A DNA stretch of 64,000 nt, taken from positions 1 through 64,000 of the forward strand of contig NZ_NQWI01000016.1 in the NCBI RefSeq assembly GCF_002532535.1, given 5' to 3'. The stretch is from Candidatus Viridilinea mediisalina. GTDB taxonomy: Bacteria > Chloroflexota > Chloroflexia > Chloroflexales > Chloroflexaceae. Below the pieces are notes generated by a model that did not search any database, had not been told where the DNA came from, and worked only from the letters and a program-made list of their open reading frames with translations. A program made the position numbers and the translations under genes. Positions 9,434 to 17,497 of this stretch are shown piece by piece (position 1 is the stretch's first letter; every line of letters starts with the position of its first letter).

Positions 9434-10485
9434 CCATCCTCACCATCATCGGTGCGCGCCCACAGTTCATTAAGGCTGCTGCCGTGAGCCGCTTGCTGCG
9501 CCAGCAGTGCCGTGAGTTGTTGGTGCATACCGGCCAACACTACGACTATGGTATGTCACAGGTCTTCTTTGATGAACTGGCCATCCCTGCGCCTGAGATC
9601 AATCTGGGCATTGGCTCGGGTGCCCACGGGGCGCAGACGGGGGCGATGCTTGCGGCTATTGAGCAGGTGTTGCTTGAGCAGCGCCCCGATGCGCTGCTGG
9701 TCTATGGTGATACCAATTCGACCCTGGCGGGTGCTTTGGCGGCGGCTAAGTTGGGGGTGCCGGTTGCTCATATTGAGGCTGGGTTGCGTAGCTTCAACCG
9801 GACGATGCCCGAAGAGATCAACCGTGTCATGGCCGATCATCTTGCGACCCTGCTGCTCTGCCCGAGCAGTACGGCGGTAGCCAATCTTGAACGCGAGGGG
9901 CTTACCAAAGGGGTACACTTGGTGGGTGATGTGATGGCTGATGCGCTGCTGATGGCGTTGGCGCGTGCCCAAGATCGTTCGACCATTCTTGAGCGGTTGA
10001 AGCTCAATCCAGGTGGCTACCTGCTGGCGACGGTGCATCGCGCCGAGAATACCGACGATCCCGCACGCCTCCAGGCGATTCTTGCGGCCTTTGCCGCTCT
10101 TGACGAGCCGCTGATCTTTCCGGTGCATCCGCGCACGCGTAAACTGATGGGGAGCTACCAGCCACCACCGCATGTGCATCTGATCGAGCCGCTCGGCTAT
10201 CTCGATATGGTTCGCTTGCAACAGGCGGCACGTATGATTCTCACCGACTCGGGCGGCATCCAGAAGGAGGCATATTGGCTGGGCGTGCCATGTGTTACTA
10301 TGCGTGATGAAACCGAGTGGGTCGAGACGGTCGAGTTGGGTTGGAATCGCCTCGTCGGTGCCGACACGGGGCGCATTGTGGCAGCGGTGCGCGACTTCAC
10401 GCCCCCCGCTGAGCGCCCGCCGCTCTATGGCGGCGATGGTCATGCGGCGGAGCGGTGTGTGGCACAGTTGAAAGAATGGCGCTAA
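9430..10485 (+). CDS. wecB: UDP-N-acetylglucosamine 2-epimerase, non-hydrolysing
   Basis: 351 residues, the usual length. It interconverts UDP-GlcNAc and UDP-ManNAc. Recognisable motifs are IGARPQFIKAAAV, HTGQHYDYGMSQVFF, VYGDTNST, HIEAGLRSFNRTMPEEINR, ATVHRAENTD and TDSGGIQKEAYWLGVP. The motif set is that of the WecB/MnaA group rather than the hydrolysing NeuC group, so a separate hydrolysing step would be needed for a free ManNAc route to NeuB. Start ATG overlaps the preceding stop. Confidence 0.92.
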   Translation: MTILTIIGARPQFIKAAAVSRLLRQQCRELLVHTGQHYDYGMSQVFFDELAIPAPEINLGIGSGAHGAQTGAMLAAIEQVLLEQRPDALLVYGDTNSTLAGALAAAKLGVPVAHIEAGLRSFNRTMPEEINRVMADHLATLLLCPSSTAVANLEREGLTKGVHLVGDVMADALLMALARAQDRSTILERLKLNPGGYLLATVHRAENTDDPARLQAILAAFAALDEPLIFPVHPRTRKLMGSYQPPPHVHLIEPLGYLDMVRLQQAARMILTDSGGIQKEAYWLGVPCVTMRDETEWVETVELGWNRLVGADTGRIVAAVRDFTPPAERPPLYGGDGHAAERCVAQLKEWR

Positions 10486-10491
10486 TATCAG

Positions 10492-11676
10492 ATGAAACAG
10501 ACGGTTTGCCTAATTTCATTCTCACCCATTGCCTATGATGCGCGAGTTCTACGGCAGATCAAATTCTTATTACCCCACTACGATCTGATTGTGCTTGGCT
10601 ATGGCGATCCACCAGCACTGCTCGCTCCCCATCCTGGTGTGCGTTGGATCAGCATAGCCCAACCCAATTGGCGCCCGTTGCGCCGCTTGGCTAATCTTGG
10701 CCTATTCTTGCGTATGGGTCACTATTGGTCAACTTTTTACTACCTCTGGCATATGAGCCTTAATAGTGCGCGTGATGCTCAACGCAAAGCGGGAAAGTTG
10801 CGCTGTGATGTTGTGCATGCCAATGAGTGGGAGGCACTTCCCCTCGCGGCTGATCTTGCCCAACGTAACAATTGTCCACTGGTCTTTGATGCCCATGAAT
10901 ATAGCCCGCTTCAATTCACGACCGGCAGTCTCGCAAGTCGCCTCTTTGCCCCAGCCATTAGCTATATTCTGCATACCTATGGACCTCAAGTGACAGCCTC
11001 AACGACTGTCTGTGAACCCTTAGCGGAGCGCTATCGCACAGAGTTTCAGCTTGATCCCATGGTGGTCATGAATGCGCCGGAGTATCGTGAGGTTGAGGGG
11101 GCGGATCATCCCGTTGATCCGGAGCGCGTTAGGCTCATTCACCATGGGGCTGCAATGCGTGGGCGTTGTCTTGAAACGATGATTGAGATAATTGCCCTCT
11201 GCGATCATCGATTTAGTTTGGATTTTATGTTGATTGGTAATCCAGCTTATGTTGTGGAATTAACAAAATTAGCTCAAGAAATTGCACCAAATCGTGTGCG
11301 CTTTCTAAATCCTGTGCAGCCTCATCAAATTCAGAAAACTATTATGAAGTACGATCTTGGTTTCTGCTATATCTATCCATCTAATTATAGCTATTTGGTT
11401 TCTCTTCCCAATAAATTCTTTGACTTCATCCATGCTGGTCTTGCAGTCTGCATTGGTCCTTCACCATCAATGGTTGCACTGGGCCAGCAGTATGGTTTTA
11501 CAGTGGTAGCACCTTCATTTGCAGCCAAGGATGTTGCGGTAACGCTCAATGCGCTTGATGCTGAGCGCATCACCGTGTTGCGCCGTGCTGCTCGCCAAGC
11601 GGCGGCGCAACTCAACGCAGAGGTAGAGTTAACCAAGTTGGTACAGATTTACCAGCGTCTTCTTAGCCACGGCTAA
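10492..11676 (+). CDS. Glycosyltransferase family 4-like protein
   Basis: 394 residues. The N-terminal acceptor domain opens with VCLISFSPIAYDARVLRQI, as in GT4 proteins, and contains DVVHANEWEALPLA and LVFDAHEYSP. The C-terminal domain has LIHHGAAMRGRCLETMIE and a donor-site region around LPNKFFDFIHAGLAVCIG. It follows wecB by six bases and is probably the last gene of this plus-strand operon. Its 3' end overlaps the end of the opposing GT4 gene by 14 bases. Sugar specificity is unknown. Confidence 0.75.
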   Translation: MKQTVCLISFSPIAYDARVLRQIKFLLPHYDLIVLGYGDPPALLAPHPGVRWISIAQPNWRPLRRLANLGLFLRMGHYWSTFYYLWHMSLNSARDAQRKAGKLRCDVVHANEWEALPLAADLAQRNNCPLVFDAHEYSPLQFTTGSLASRLFAPAISYILHTYGPQVTASTTVCEPLAERYRTEFQLDPMVVMNAPEYREVEGADHPVDPERVRLIHHGAAMRGRCLETMIEIIALCDHRFSLDFMLIGNPAYVVELTKLAQEIAPNRVRFLNPVQPHQIQKTIMKYDLGFCYIYPSNYSYLVSLPNKFFDFIHAGLAVCIGPSPSMVALGQQYGFTVVAPSFAAKDVAVTLNALDAERITVLRRAARQAAAQLNAEVELTKLVQIYQRLLSHG

Positions 11677-12955
11677 CTTCTCGCACCCGCTCTAAAAAAG
11701 CAGCCATATTCAGCGTTTGCGCTTGGCGCGATAAGCCACTAGTTACGCTGATGGGTAGATCGGGGATGTGTCCATTGCGCTGCTTCGCGTCAAGCCAAAT
11801 GAGTAGTTGCTGTGCGATGGCATCTTTGTCTTGAAGAACAATGCCCGCTTGACGCTCGTGGATCAGATCGGCTGCCACATTATCGTCCGGGCCGATGCCG
11901 AGAATGGGGCGACGTGCACCCAAGTATTCGAAGAGTTTGCCGGTGTAGACGCCGCGCTCGCGTCGGTCGATCCAAGTGAGCAGGAGTAGTATATCTGCTG
12001 CTGTCTGTTGGGCAAGCGAAGCGGAATAGGGGATGAGATCATGGAATTGTACTAGGTGTTCAACACCATAGGTGCGTGCTTGTTCTAACATGCTGGCAGT
12101 ACCAGCATTAAGTGCGCTATAAAAAATGATTTGGATTTGTGCTGCCCGTGGGCCTAATTGTTGGAGTGCGGCAAATAGTGGGCTGGCTTGTTGTTTTTCT
12201 GCATGAATAATGCCTGTATAAATAATTTTAAGTTTTGCATTGTGTATCTGCTTGCGTTCTTGCGGATAATCACCTAAATCAAAGCCATGCAAAATAACCT
12301 CTGTGGGTTTGTTGTAGCGCCAACGGAGGGTTTGGGCTAGTGGTTCTGATACGGTAATCAGGCCTGCGCTTGTAGCTAGGGTGTGGCGTTCAAACCAAGC
12401 TTCGAGTGGCCGACGCCAGTCGGCATATGGATATTGGTGGTTATCGGCCCAGAGATCGCGTAATTCGCCAACCCAAGGGATTTGATAGTGGCTATGTAGG
12501 GTGTTAGCAATGAGCAATGAGACAAATGAAGGCCCGCTTGCTAATATGATGTCGGGTTTCCAATATTTCAATAATGTATGGGCATGGGTCATAGCAAATG
12601 GAAACCATCCAATCGCAATGTCGGGGAAGAAGAAGATGGTTCTGTAAGCAAAGATGAGCTTTTTGGCTAATATGAGCATCATTCTCTGCTTTGAGCGGAT
12701 CAGTTGCTGGGTGATTGATGCGAGTGGATGGGTTGGGTATTTGATGAAGGTCAATGGTAGTTTGAGCCATGGGGTTGCAATTACCCACTCAGGTGGTATC
12801 TCAAGCGGGAGGGTGGCCGGATAGCCACAGTTGCTCATAGTGAGAATGCGTAGTTCATGGTTGGCTTGTTGTAGGTATTTAGCAGTTTTACTTACACGCA
12901 CCGAACCAATGTGATTGTATGGAGCAAATACATGTGAAATAATTAAAATACGCAT
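11663..12955 (-). CDS. Glycosyltransferase family 4 (WbuB-like)
   Basis: 430 residues from the ATG at 12955, chosen because MRILIISHVFAPYNHIGSVR is the family's normal N-terminus; a longer upstream frame has no domain support. It contains VGELRDLWADNHQYPY and a donor domain with IIYTGIIHAEKQQ and a KLFEYLGARRPILGIG motif, where the Glu is expected to contact the nucleotide. It is convergent with the preceding GT4 gene. WbuB-like enzymes transfer N-acetylfucosamine-type residues; specificity here is unverified. Confidence 0.75.
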   Translation of the reverse strand: MRILIISHVFAPYNHIGSVRVSKTAKYLQQANHELRILTMSNCGYPATLPLEIPPEWVIATPWLKLPLTFIKYPTHPLASITQQLIRSKQRMMLILAKKLIFAYRTIFFFPDIAIGWFPFAMTHAHTLLKYWKPDIILASGPSFVSLLIANTLHSHYQIPWVGELRDLWADNHQYPYADWRRPLEAWFERHTLATSAGLITVSEPLAQTLRWRYNKPTEVILHGFDLGDYPQERKQIHNAKLKIIYTGIIHAEKQQASPLFAALQQLGPRAAQIQIIFYSALNAGTASMLEQARTYGVEHLVQFHDLIPYSASLAQQTAADILLLLTWIDRRERGVYTGKLFEYLGARRPILGIGPDDNVAADLIHERQAGIVLQDKDAIAQQLLIWLDAKQRNGHIPDLPISVTSGLSRQAQTLNMAAFLERVREVSRG

Positions 12956-12976
12956 TGAATATATGTTTTCTTCAAG

Positions 12977-13083
12977 GGTGAGAAGTTGTCTGCCAGTCTT
13001 CATCTGAGTGAAGCGCGATAAGCTCCATCGACACTGCATAGACAGTGGTGAGAAGTTGTTTGCCAGCCTTCATCTGAGTGAAG
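12977..13083. repeat. Two 37-bp direct repeats with internal hairpin
   Basis: Copies lie at 12977-13013 and 13047-13083, 70 bases apart, differing at only a few positions. Each ends in a small inverted repeat (CTTCA, six bases, TGAAG). They occupy the space between the divergently transcribed GT4 gene (minus) and the epimerase gene (plus), where a regulator could bind, but could equally be a short interspersed repeat. Confidence 0.6.
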
Positions 13084-13142
13084 TTCTTGGATGACTAGTC
13101 TAACAGATTTTGGCTTTGGTGTCATTTTGGAGTGCGAGTTCC

Positions 13143-14063
13143 ATGCCCACTTCCCTCGTTACCGGCGGTGCCGGGTTTATTGGTAGTCACCTTGTGGAGC
13201 GTCTGCTGCTGCGCGGTGACCATGTACGCGTCTTGGATAATTTTAGTAGCGGCCACGCGGCGAATCTGGCGCCGTGGCGTCGTAGCATCGAGTTGATCGA
13301 GGGCGATCTGCGCGATCCGGCGGCGCTGGCGCGGGCCACCGCTGGGGTTGAACTGGTCTTTCATCAGGCGGCGCTGCCGCTGGTGCAGCAGTCGGTGGAT
13401 GACCCCGCGATAACGAATGCGGTCAATGTTGATGGTACGTTGCAGTTGCTGCTGGCGGCGCGGGGTGCTGGCGTGCGCCGGGTGGTGGTTGCCTCGTCGG
13501 CGGCGGTCTATGGCGATGATCAGCAGTTGCCGAAGCACGAGGAGTTGCCCATCCAGCCCCTTTCGCCCTATGCGGTGAGTAAGTTGGCTACGGAGCAGTA
13601 TGCTTGTGTCTTTGCCCGCCTCTATCCGCTGGAGGCGGTGGCGTTGCGCTATTTTAATGTCTTTGGGCCGCGGCAGGATCCCCGTTCGCCCTATTCGGGG
13701 GTCATTGCGCGCTTCTGTGCGGCGGCGCGTACTGGGGCTGAGGTGACGATCTTTGGCGATGGCTCGCAGTCGCGCGATTTTGTGGCGGTGGCTGATGTGG
13801 TGCATGCCAATCTGCTGGCGGGTGATGCGCCTGCGGCTAATGCTCAGGTGATCAATATCGCTCGCGGCGAGCGGACGAGTTTGCTTGATCTGGTAAGATT
13901 ACTGGAGGATCTGACTGCTCGTCCGCTACCTGTGCGCTTTGCGCCTGCCCGTAGCGGTGATATTCTCCATTCGCTGGCCACGATTGACCGCGCTCGGGTG
14001 CTGCTTGGTTTTGCGCCCCAGGTGAGTCTGCGTGAGGGGCTGCGGCTGACGTTGGAGGCGTGA
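13143..14063 (+). CDS. NAD-dependent nucleotide-sugar epimerase/dehydratase (SDR)
   Basis: 306 residues from ATG 13143, where the dinucleotide-binding motif VTGGAGFIGSHLVERLL begins four residues in; an earlier in-frame start would add a tail without homology. The catalytic Ser lies in VASSAAVYGDD and the YxxxK pair in YAVSKLATEQY. RYFNVFGPRQDP and SRDFVAVADVVHAN are typical of UDP-glucose 4-epimerase/UDP-glucuronate epimerase relatives. It probably makes a hexose for the nearby glycan. Its stop is six bases before menD. Confidence 0.85.
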   Translation: MPTSLVTGGAGFIGSHLVERLLLRGDHVRVLDNFSSGHAANLAPWRRSIELIEGDLRDPAALARATAGVELVFHQAALPLVQQSVDDPAITNAVNVDGTLQLLLAARGAGVRRVVVASSAAVYGDDQQLPKHEELPIQPLSPYAVSKLATEQYACVFARLYPLEAVALRYFNVFGPRQDPRSPYSGVIARFCAAARTGAEVTIFGDGSQSRDFVAVADVVHANLLAGDAPAANAQVINIARGERTSLLDLVRLLEDLTARPLPVRFAPARSGDILHSLATIDRARVLLGFAPQVSLREGLRLTLEA

Positions 14064-14069
14064 GGTACT

Positions 14070-16142
14070 ATGTCCCATCACATCGAAACGCTTACCCACT
14101 GGGTGGCTACACTTGTCCACCACTTGGTTGCCGCTGGCGTTCGCCATTTCGTGGTCTGCCCTGGCTCGCGGAGTACGCCGCTGGCGCTTGCCGTGGCGCG
14201 CCACCCCCGTGCACGGCTGCATGTGCAGCTCGATGAGCGCTGCGCTGGCTTTTTTGCGCTCGGTTTGGCTAAGCAGACGGCCATGCCAGCCGCGTTGATC
14301 TGTACGTCGGGGACGGCGGTGGCCAATCTGTTGCCTGCTGTCGCTGAGGCTGATCTTGCGCGGCTGCCGCTGCTGCTGCTCACCGCCGACCGTCCGCCTG
14401 AGTTGCGCGATAATGGTGCGCCGCAGACGATCGATCAGGTTGCGCTCTTTGGCGCCCGTACCCGCTGGTTTAGCGATCTGCCATGCCCTGATGCGACGCC
14501 AGCGCTGCTTGCGTTTCTGCGGAGTGTCGTTGCGCGCGCTGTGGCCACGAGCCTGGCTGCGCCCGCTGGCCCGGTGCATCTCAATCTGCCTTTCCGCGAG
14601 CCGCTGATCCCCGATCGGGAGTTGTTGGAGCGGTTGTTTGCCGCAAAGGAGCGCATAGTAACGCTAGGCAGTGTGCCAGCTTCCCCCCTTGCCCACAACG
14701 CAGGGGGTGAGGGCCAGCCAAGCGATGCCAATAGCCTATCCGCCGAACGCATAGTAACGCTAGGCAGTGTGCCAGCTTCCCCCCTCTTCCAGAACGAGGG
14801 CGCGAGGGCAGGGGGTGAGGGCCAGCCGAGCGATGCCAATAGTCTATCCGCCAAAAGCATAGTAACGCCGAGCAGTGCGTCCGATTCTCCCCTTGCCCAC
14901 AACGCAGGGGGTGAGGGCCAGCCAAGCGATGCGCTGTTGTTGGGTGGGCTTGTGCCAATTCAGGTTGCCTACGGCCCGCGCACTGCGCCGCCGACGCTGC
15001 TTGCGTCTTTGGTGCAGCGCCTGGCGGCGACGGAACGCGGTTTGATCCTTTGTGGCCCGAGTTGCCCGCCTGGCTTGGCGGCGCAGGTGGTGCCGCTCGC
15101 TGAACGTTTGGGTTTCCCCATTCTCGCCGATCCGCTCTCGGGGGTGCGCTGCGATCCCCATAATAGCAACATCGTCTGTGCGAGCTATGATGCCTTTCTG
15201 CGCGATGAGACCTTTCTGAAGCAGCATGCTCCCGAGCTTGTGCTGCGCTTCGGGGCGATGCCCACCTGTAAGCCGCTGCTGCTCTACATCCAGCGCTACC
15301 CGGATGCCTACCAGCTTATTGTTGATGAAGGGGCGGGTTGGCGTGAACCGACGAGCCTGGCGGCGGAACATTGGGGCGTTGATCCGCTGAGCCTCTGTGG
15401 TGCGCTCAATGAGCGCCTCGCCGCGACGCAGCCCCACACCACCCCGTGGCGCCAGGCGTGGCTCAACGCCGAGCGGGTGATCCGCCGCGTGATCCAGGAG
15501 GCGCTGGCGAGCCAGGAGCGCATCAGTGAGCCGGGGGTCTTTGCCCGCTTGGCGACGCTGCTGCCCGCAGGGGCGACGCTCTTTGTGGCCAATTCGATGC
15601 CGATCCGCGACTGCGACACCTTCTTTCCTGCGTTGTCCCATGCGATCCAGATCGCGGGCAACCGGGGGGCCAACGGCATTGATGGTCTCGTCTCGACGGC
15701 GCTCGGCATGGCGGCGGCGGGGGCCAAGCCGCTGCTGATGGTGCTGGGTGATCTGGCGCTCTACCACGATGCCAATGGTCTCTTGGCAGCCAAGGCGTAT
15801 CATCTCGATGCGACGATTGTGCTGATCAACAACGATGGTGGTGGCATCTTCTCCTTCTTGCCGCAGGCGAGCGAGACCGATCAGTTTGAAGCGCTCTTTG
15901 GCACGCCCCACGGCCTCGACTTCGCCCCCTTAGCCCAACTCTACGGCGCTCGCTACACCCTCGCCCAAGATTGGCCCAGCTTTGCTGCTGCGGTTACCGC
16001 TGGCTTGCGGACGGGCGGCCTCCATCTGGTCGAGGTGCGTACCGAACGCAAGCAGAATGTCGCCGACCATCGGGCGCTCTGGCCGCTGGTGAGCGCCGGG
16101 TTGCGCGCTGCGGGGTGTTTTGGCTACAACATGTTGGGCTGA
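14070..16142 (+). CDS. menD: 2-succinyl-5-enolpyruvyl-6-hydroxy-3-cyclohexene-1-carboxylate synthase with repeat insertion
   Basis: MenD is the ThDP-dependent enzyme that joins isochorismate and 2-oxoglutarate in menaquinone synthesis. The N-terminal VVCPGSRSTPLALAVARHP and LDERCAGFFALGLAK and the C-terminal ThDP site (GNRGANGIDGLVSTALG, VLGDLALYHDANGL, INNDGGG) are intact. At 690 residues it is over 100 longer than the usual 550-580. The excess lies at about residues 195-287, between the pyrimidine-binding and central domains, where three near-identical DNA repeats are translated in frame. The catalytic regions look functional, so the insertion is probably a tolerated surface loop. Confidence 0.9.
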   Translation: MSHHIETLTHWVATLVHHLVAAGVRHFVVCPGSRSTPLALAVARHPRARLHVQLDERCAGFFALGLAKQTAMPAALICTSGTAVANLLPAVAEADLARLPLLLLTADRPPELRDNGAPQTIDQVALFGARTRWFSDLPCPDATPALLAFLRSVVARAVATSLAAPAGPVHLNLPFREPLIPDRELLERLFAAKERIVTLGSVPASPLAHNAGGEGQPSDANSLSAERIVTLGSVPASPLFQNEGARAGGEGQPSDANSLSAKSIVTPSSASDSPLAHNAGGEGQPSDALLLGGLVPIQVAYGPRTAPPTLLASLVQRLAATERGLILCGPSCPPGLAAQVVPLAERLGFPILADPLSGVRCDPHNSNIVCASYDAFLRDETFLKQHAPELVLRFGAMPTCKPLLLYIQRYPDAYQLIVDEGAGWREPTSLAAEHWGVDPLSLCGALNERLAATQPHTTPWRQAWLNAERVIRRVIQEALASQERISEPGVFARLATLLPAGATLFVANSMPIRDCDTFFPALSHAIQIAGNRGANGIDGLVSTALGMAAAGAKPLLMVLGDLALYHDANGLLAAKAYHLDATIVLINNDGGGIFSFLPQASETDQFEALFGTPHGLDFAPLAQLYGARYTLAQDWPSFAAAVTAGLRTGGLHLVEVRTERKQNVADHRALWPLVSAGLRAAGCFGYNMLG
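14653..14931. repeat. Three in-frame copies of an intergenic-type repeat inside menD
   Basis: Units begin at 14653, 14749 and 14857 with the shared GCATAGTAACGC start. Spacings are 96 and 108 bases, both multiples of three. Each unit contains a run of C followed by GGGGGTGAGGGCCAGCC and ends near AGCGATGCC. Each is translated as a block ending GGEGQPSDA. The reverse complement core TGGCCCTCACCCC also occurs in the non-coding stretch at 34219-34480, so an intergenic repeat family seems to have entered the gene and multiplied without breaking the frame. Confidence 0.85.
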
Positions 16143-16487
16143 ACCAAGAGAGATTACAGATACGAAGGATTGCTACTTCTTTTTGCATTACAACAAGTTA
16201 CAGCCCATGTAAAAGATACTGTAATCGTCACCGATCTCTATCCACGAATTCGCGGGCAGTTACTTTCTCTTGTAGAGTTGTTGACTGCTTCTCGCTTGAT
16301 CCGCTTTCTTCCGAATGCAAAAAGACAAAAACCAGTTGATGCATGGTGGGCGGTATCCCCTAGATTGATTGCGGAATATCTTCAAATCCTTGGTTTTAGT
16401 CGTTTAGAAACGACTTTTCATAAGCAGATATACCATGGGAAAGAGACGAAACTGTATACTATTGTTGGCCAGCGAGAAAAATTCTAA
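16143..16487 (+). pseudogene. C-terminal fragment of a SAM methyltransferase, directly after menD stop
   Basis: Immediately after the menD stop, the same frame continues open to TAA at 16485. The translated text (YEGLLLLFALQQVT, VIVTDLYPRIRG, DAWWAVSPRLIAEYLQILGF, YHGKETKLYTIVGQRE) is the C-terminal part of a class I methyltransferase. A TTG at 16170 could be read as a start, but the SAM-binding half is absent. A/T content is clearly higher than in menD. It is most simply a gene remnant brought next to menD by recombination. Confidence 0.6.
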
Positions 16488-16700
16488 AATAAACAAGATA
16501 TGCTTGTTGATATTTAGTTATATATCTTGTTCAAAAACATGCCAATTACCTCATGAACACTCCGCATAACCAGTAACGCTCAAGCCCATTGGGCCGCCAT
16601 GTGCGGCAATCTCCAATCTCCAATCTCCAATCTGAAATGGGATAAGCAACCTTTCTCCCCCTCCTGACGTCTTACCAACCAGGGAAATAAGGAGGGTTCT
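16488..16700. other. Non-coding spacer with small hairpin and heptamer run
   Basis: No gene is visible. It contains an A/T-rich inverted repeat around 16493-16533 (ACAAGATAT ... ATATCTTGT) that could terminate transcription from the left. A short tandem run of the 7-bp unit CAATCTC lies at about 16607-16633, and a strong AAGGAGG ribosome-binding site sits just before the YccF gene. Confidence 0.6.
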
Positions 16701-17087
16701 ATGTTGCTGCTTATTCTACGGATTATCTATTTCTTTGCCTTTGGCCTCTGGTTTAGTGCGCTCTGGGCTTCGGTGGCTTGGGTCTTTTGTGTGACCATTG
16801 TGGGTCTGCCGGTGGGCCTCTGGATGTTGAATCGCTTGCCGCAGGTGACGACGCTGAAGCCGCAGCGTGATCAGTTTGTGGTTACAACTACGGGTGAGGT
16901 CTATCGCACGTCGCTGCCGCAGGTGAATCTGTTGGTGCGGGCGATCTGGTTTGTTTTGGTGGGCTGGTGGTTGAGTGCCCTCTGGATGACGGTTGCTTGG
17001 GCGCTCTGTACGGTGATTATTGGGCTTCCTTTTGGTTTTTGGATGTTTAATCGGGTGCCTGCGGTGATTACGTTGGCGCGTATTTAG
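16701..17087 (+). CDS. YccF domain-containing inner membrane protein
   Basis: 128 residues with two copies of the YccF signature: IWFVLVGWWLSALWMTVAW in the second half and a matching LWFSALWASVAWVFC in the first, each followed by a glycine/proline turn (VGLPVGLWMLNR, IGLPFGFWMFNR). At least four membrane segments are expected. The ATG at 16701 is preceded by AAGGAGG at ideal spacing. Molecular function is unknown for this family. It stands alone. Confidence 0.8.
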   Translation: MLLLILRIIYFFAFGLWFSALWASVAWVFCVTIVGLPVGLWMLNRLPQVTTLKPQRDQFVVTTTGEVYRTSLPQVNLLVRAIWFVLVGWWLSALWMTVAWALCTVIIGLPFGFWMFNRVPAVITLARI

Positions 17088-17254
17088 GGGTTGTCCACAT
17101 GTTGTGGATATGGTGTGGAGAAGTCCACTAGATGTAGTGGGGCTGTCGCGCTAAGACGATTGTAGATTGTAGATTGCAGATTGCCGAACAATGGCGTCCC
17201 AATAGGTTTTAGTGTTCTTGATAATGCGGCATGTTCAAGGGTAATTGGTCTAAG

Positions 17255-17290
17255 ACCTGATGTGGGGCGAAGTTCCACATCAGGTTTTTT
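17255..17290 (+). terminator. Rho-independent terminator downstream of YccF gene
   Basis: An 11-bp perfect stem (ACCTGATGTGG pairing with CCACATCAGGT) around a 9-base loop is followed directly by TTTTTT. It lies about 170 bases after the YccF stop and points rightwards. Confidence 0.8.
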
Positions 17291-17300
17291 GTTCGGTTTT

Positions 17301-17442
17301 GTTAGCGCGAAAAAGCTCTGGGCCGCGCCGCTTGGCTTCGACAGGCTGGTTTCGGCAGGCTCAACCACCGAGCCAGCGGCGCGGTGGCTGAGCCTGCCGA
17401 AGCCACCGCGAGGTCGCCTGCCAACCCAAGGCTTGCGCTAAC
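17301..17442. mobile_element. MITE-like inverted-repeat element, copy 1
   Basis: It starts with GTTAGCGCGAAAAAGCTCTG and ends with CTTGCGCTAAC, so the ends are inverted copies. The interior is itself largely palindromic (CTTCGACAGGCTGG ... TGAGCCTGCCGAAG). The same element occurs at 28476-28629 in the opposite orientation, and a half copy lies at 57754-57815. There is no coding capacity for a transposase, so it would be a non-autonomous element. Confidence 0.75.
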
Positions 17443-17497
17443 AAGGATTTTTTGGAGGAGGCGAAGCCTTCCCCAAACCCCCGCCGCGATGCGTTTT

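Larger units (their letters stand above)
17088..17497. other. 410-bp convergent intergenic region
   Basis: No gene is supported. From left to right it holds a small hairpin around 17126-17142, a short 7-bp tandem run (TTGTAGA-like, about 17160-17183), a canonical terminator (17255-17290), a 142-bp inverted-repeat element (17301-17442) and a palindromic GGAGGCGAAGCCTTCC module near 17455-17475. The piece between 17184 and 17254 could be a short RNA ending at the terminator, but no promoter is clear. Confidence 0.6.

Noticed and set aside
9556-10443. Long minus-strand open frame opposite wecB, and similar ones opposite menD and mcm genes.
   Set aside because: These are antisense shadows caused by codon bias in high-GC genes; they have no recognisable domains or ribosome-binding sites.
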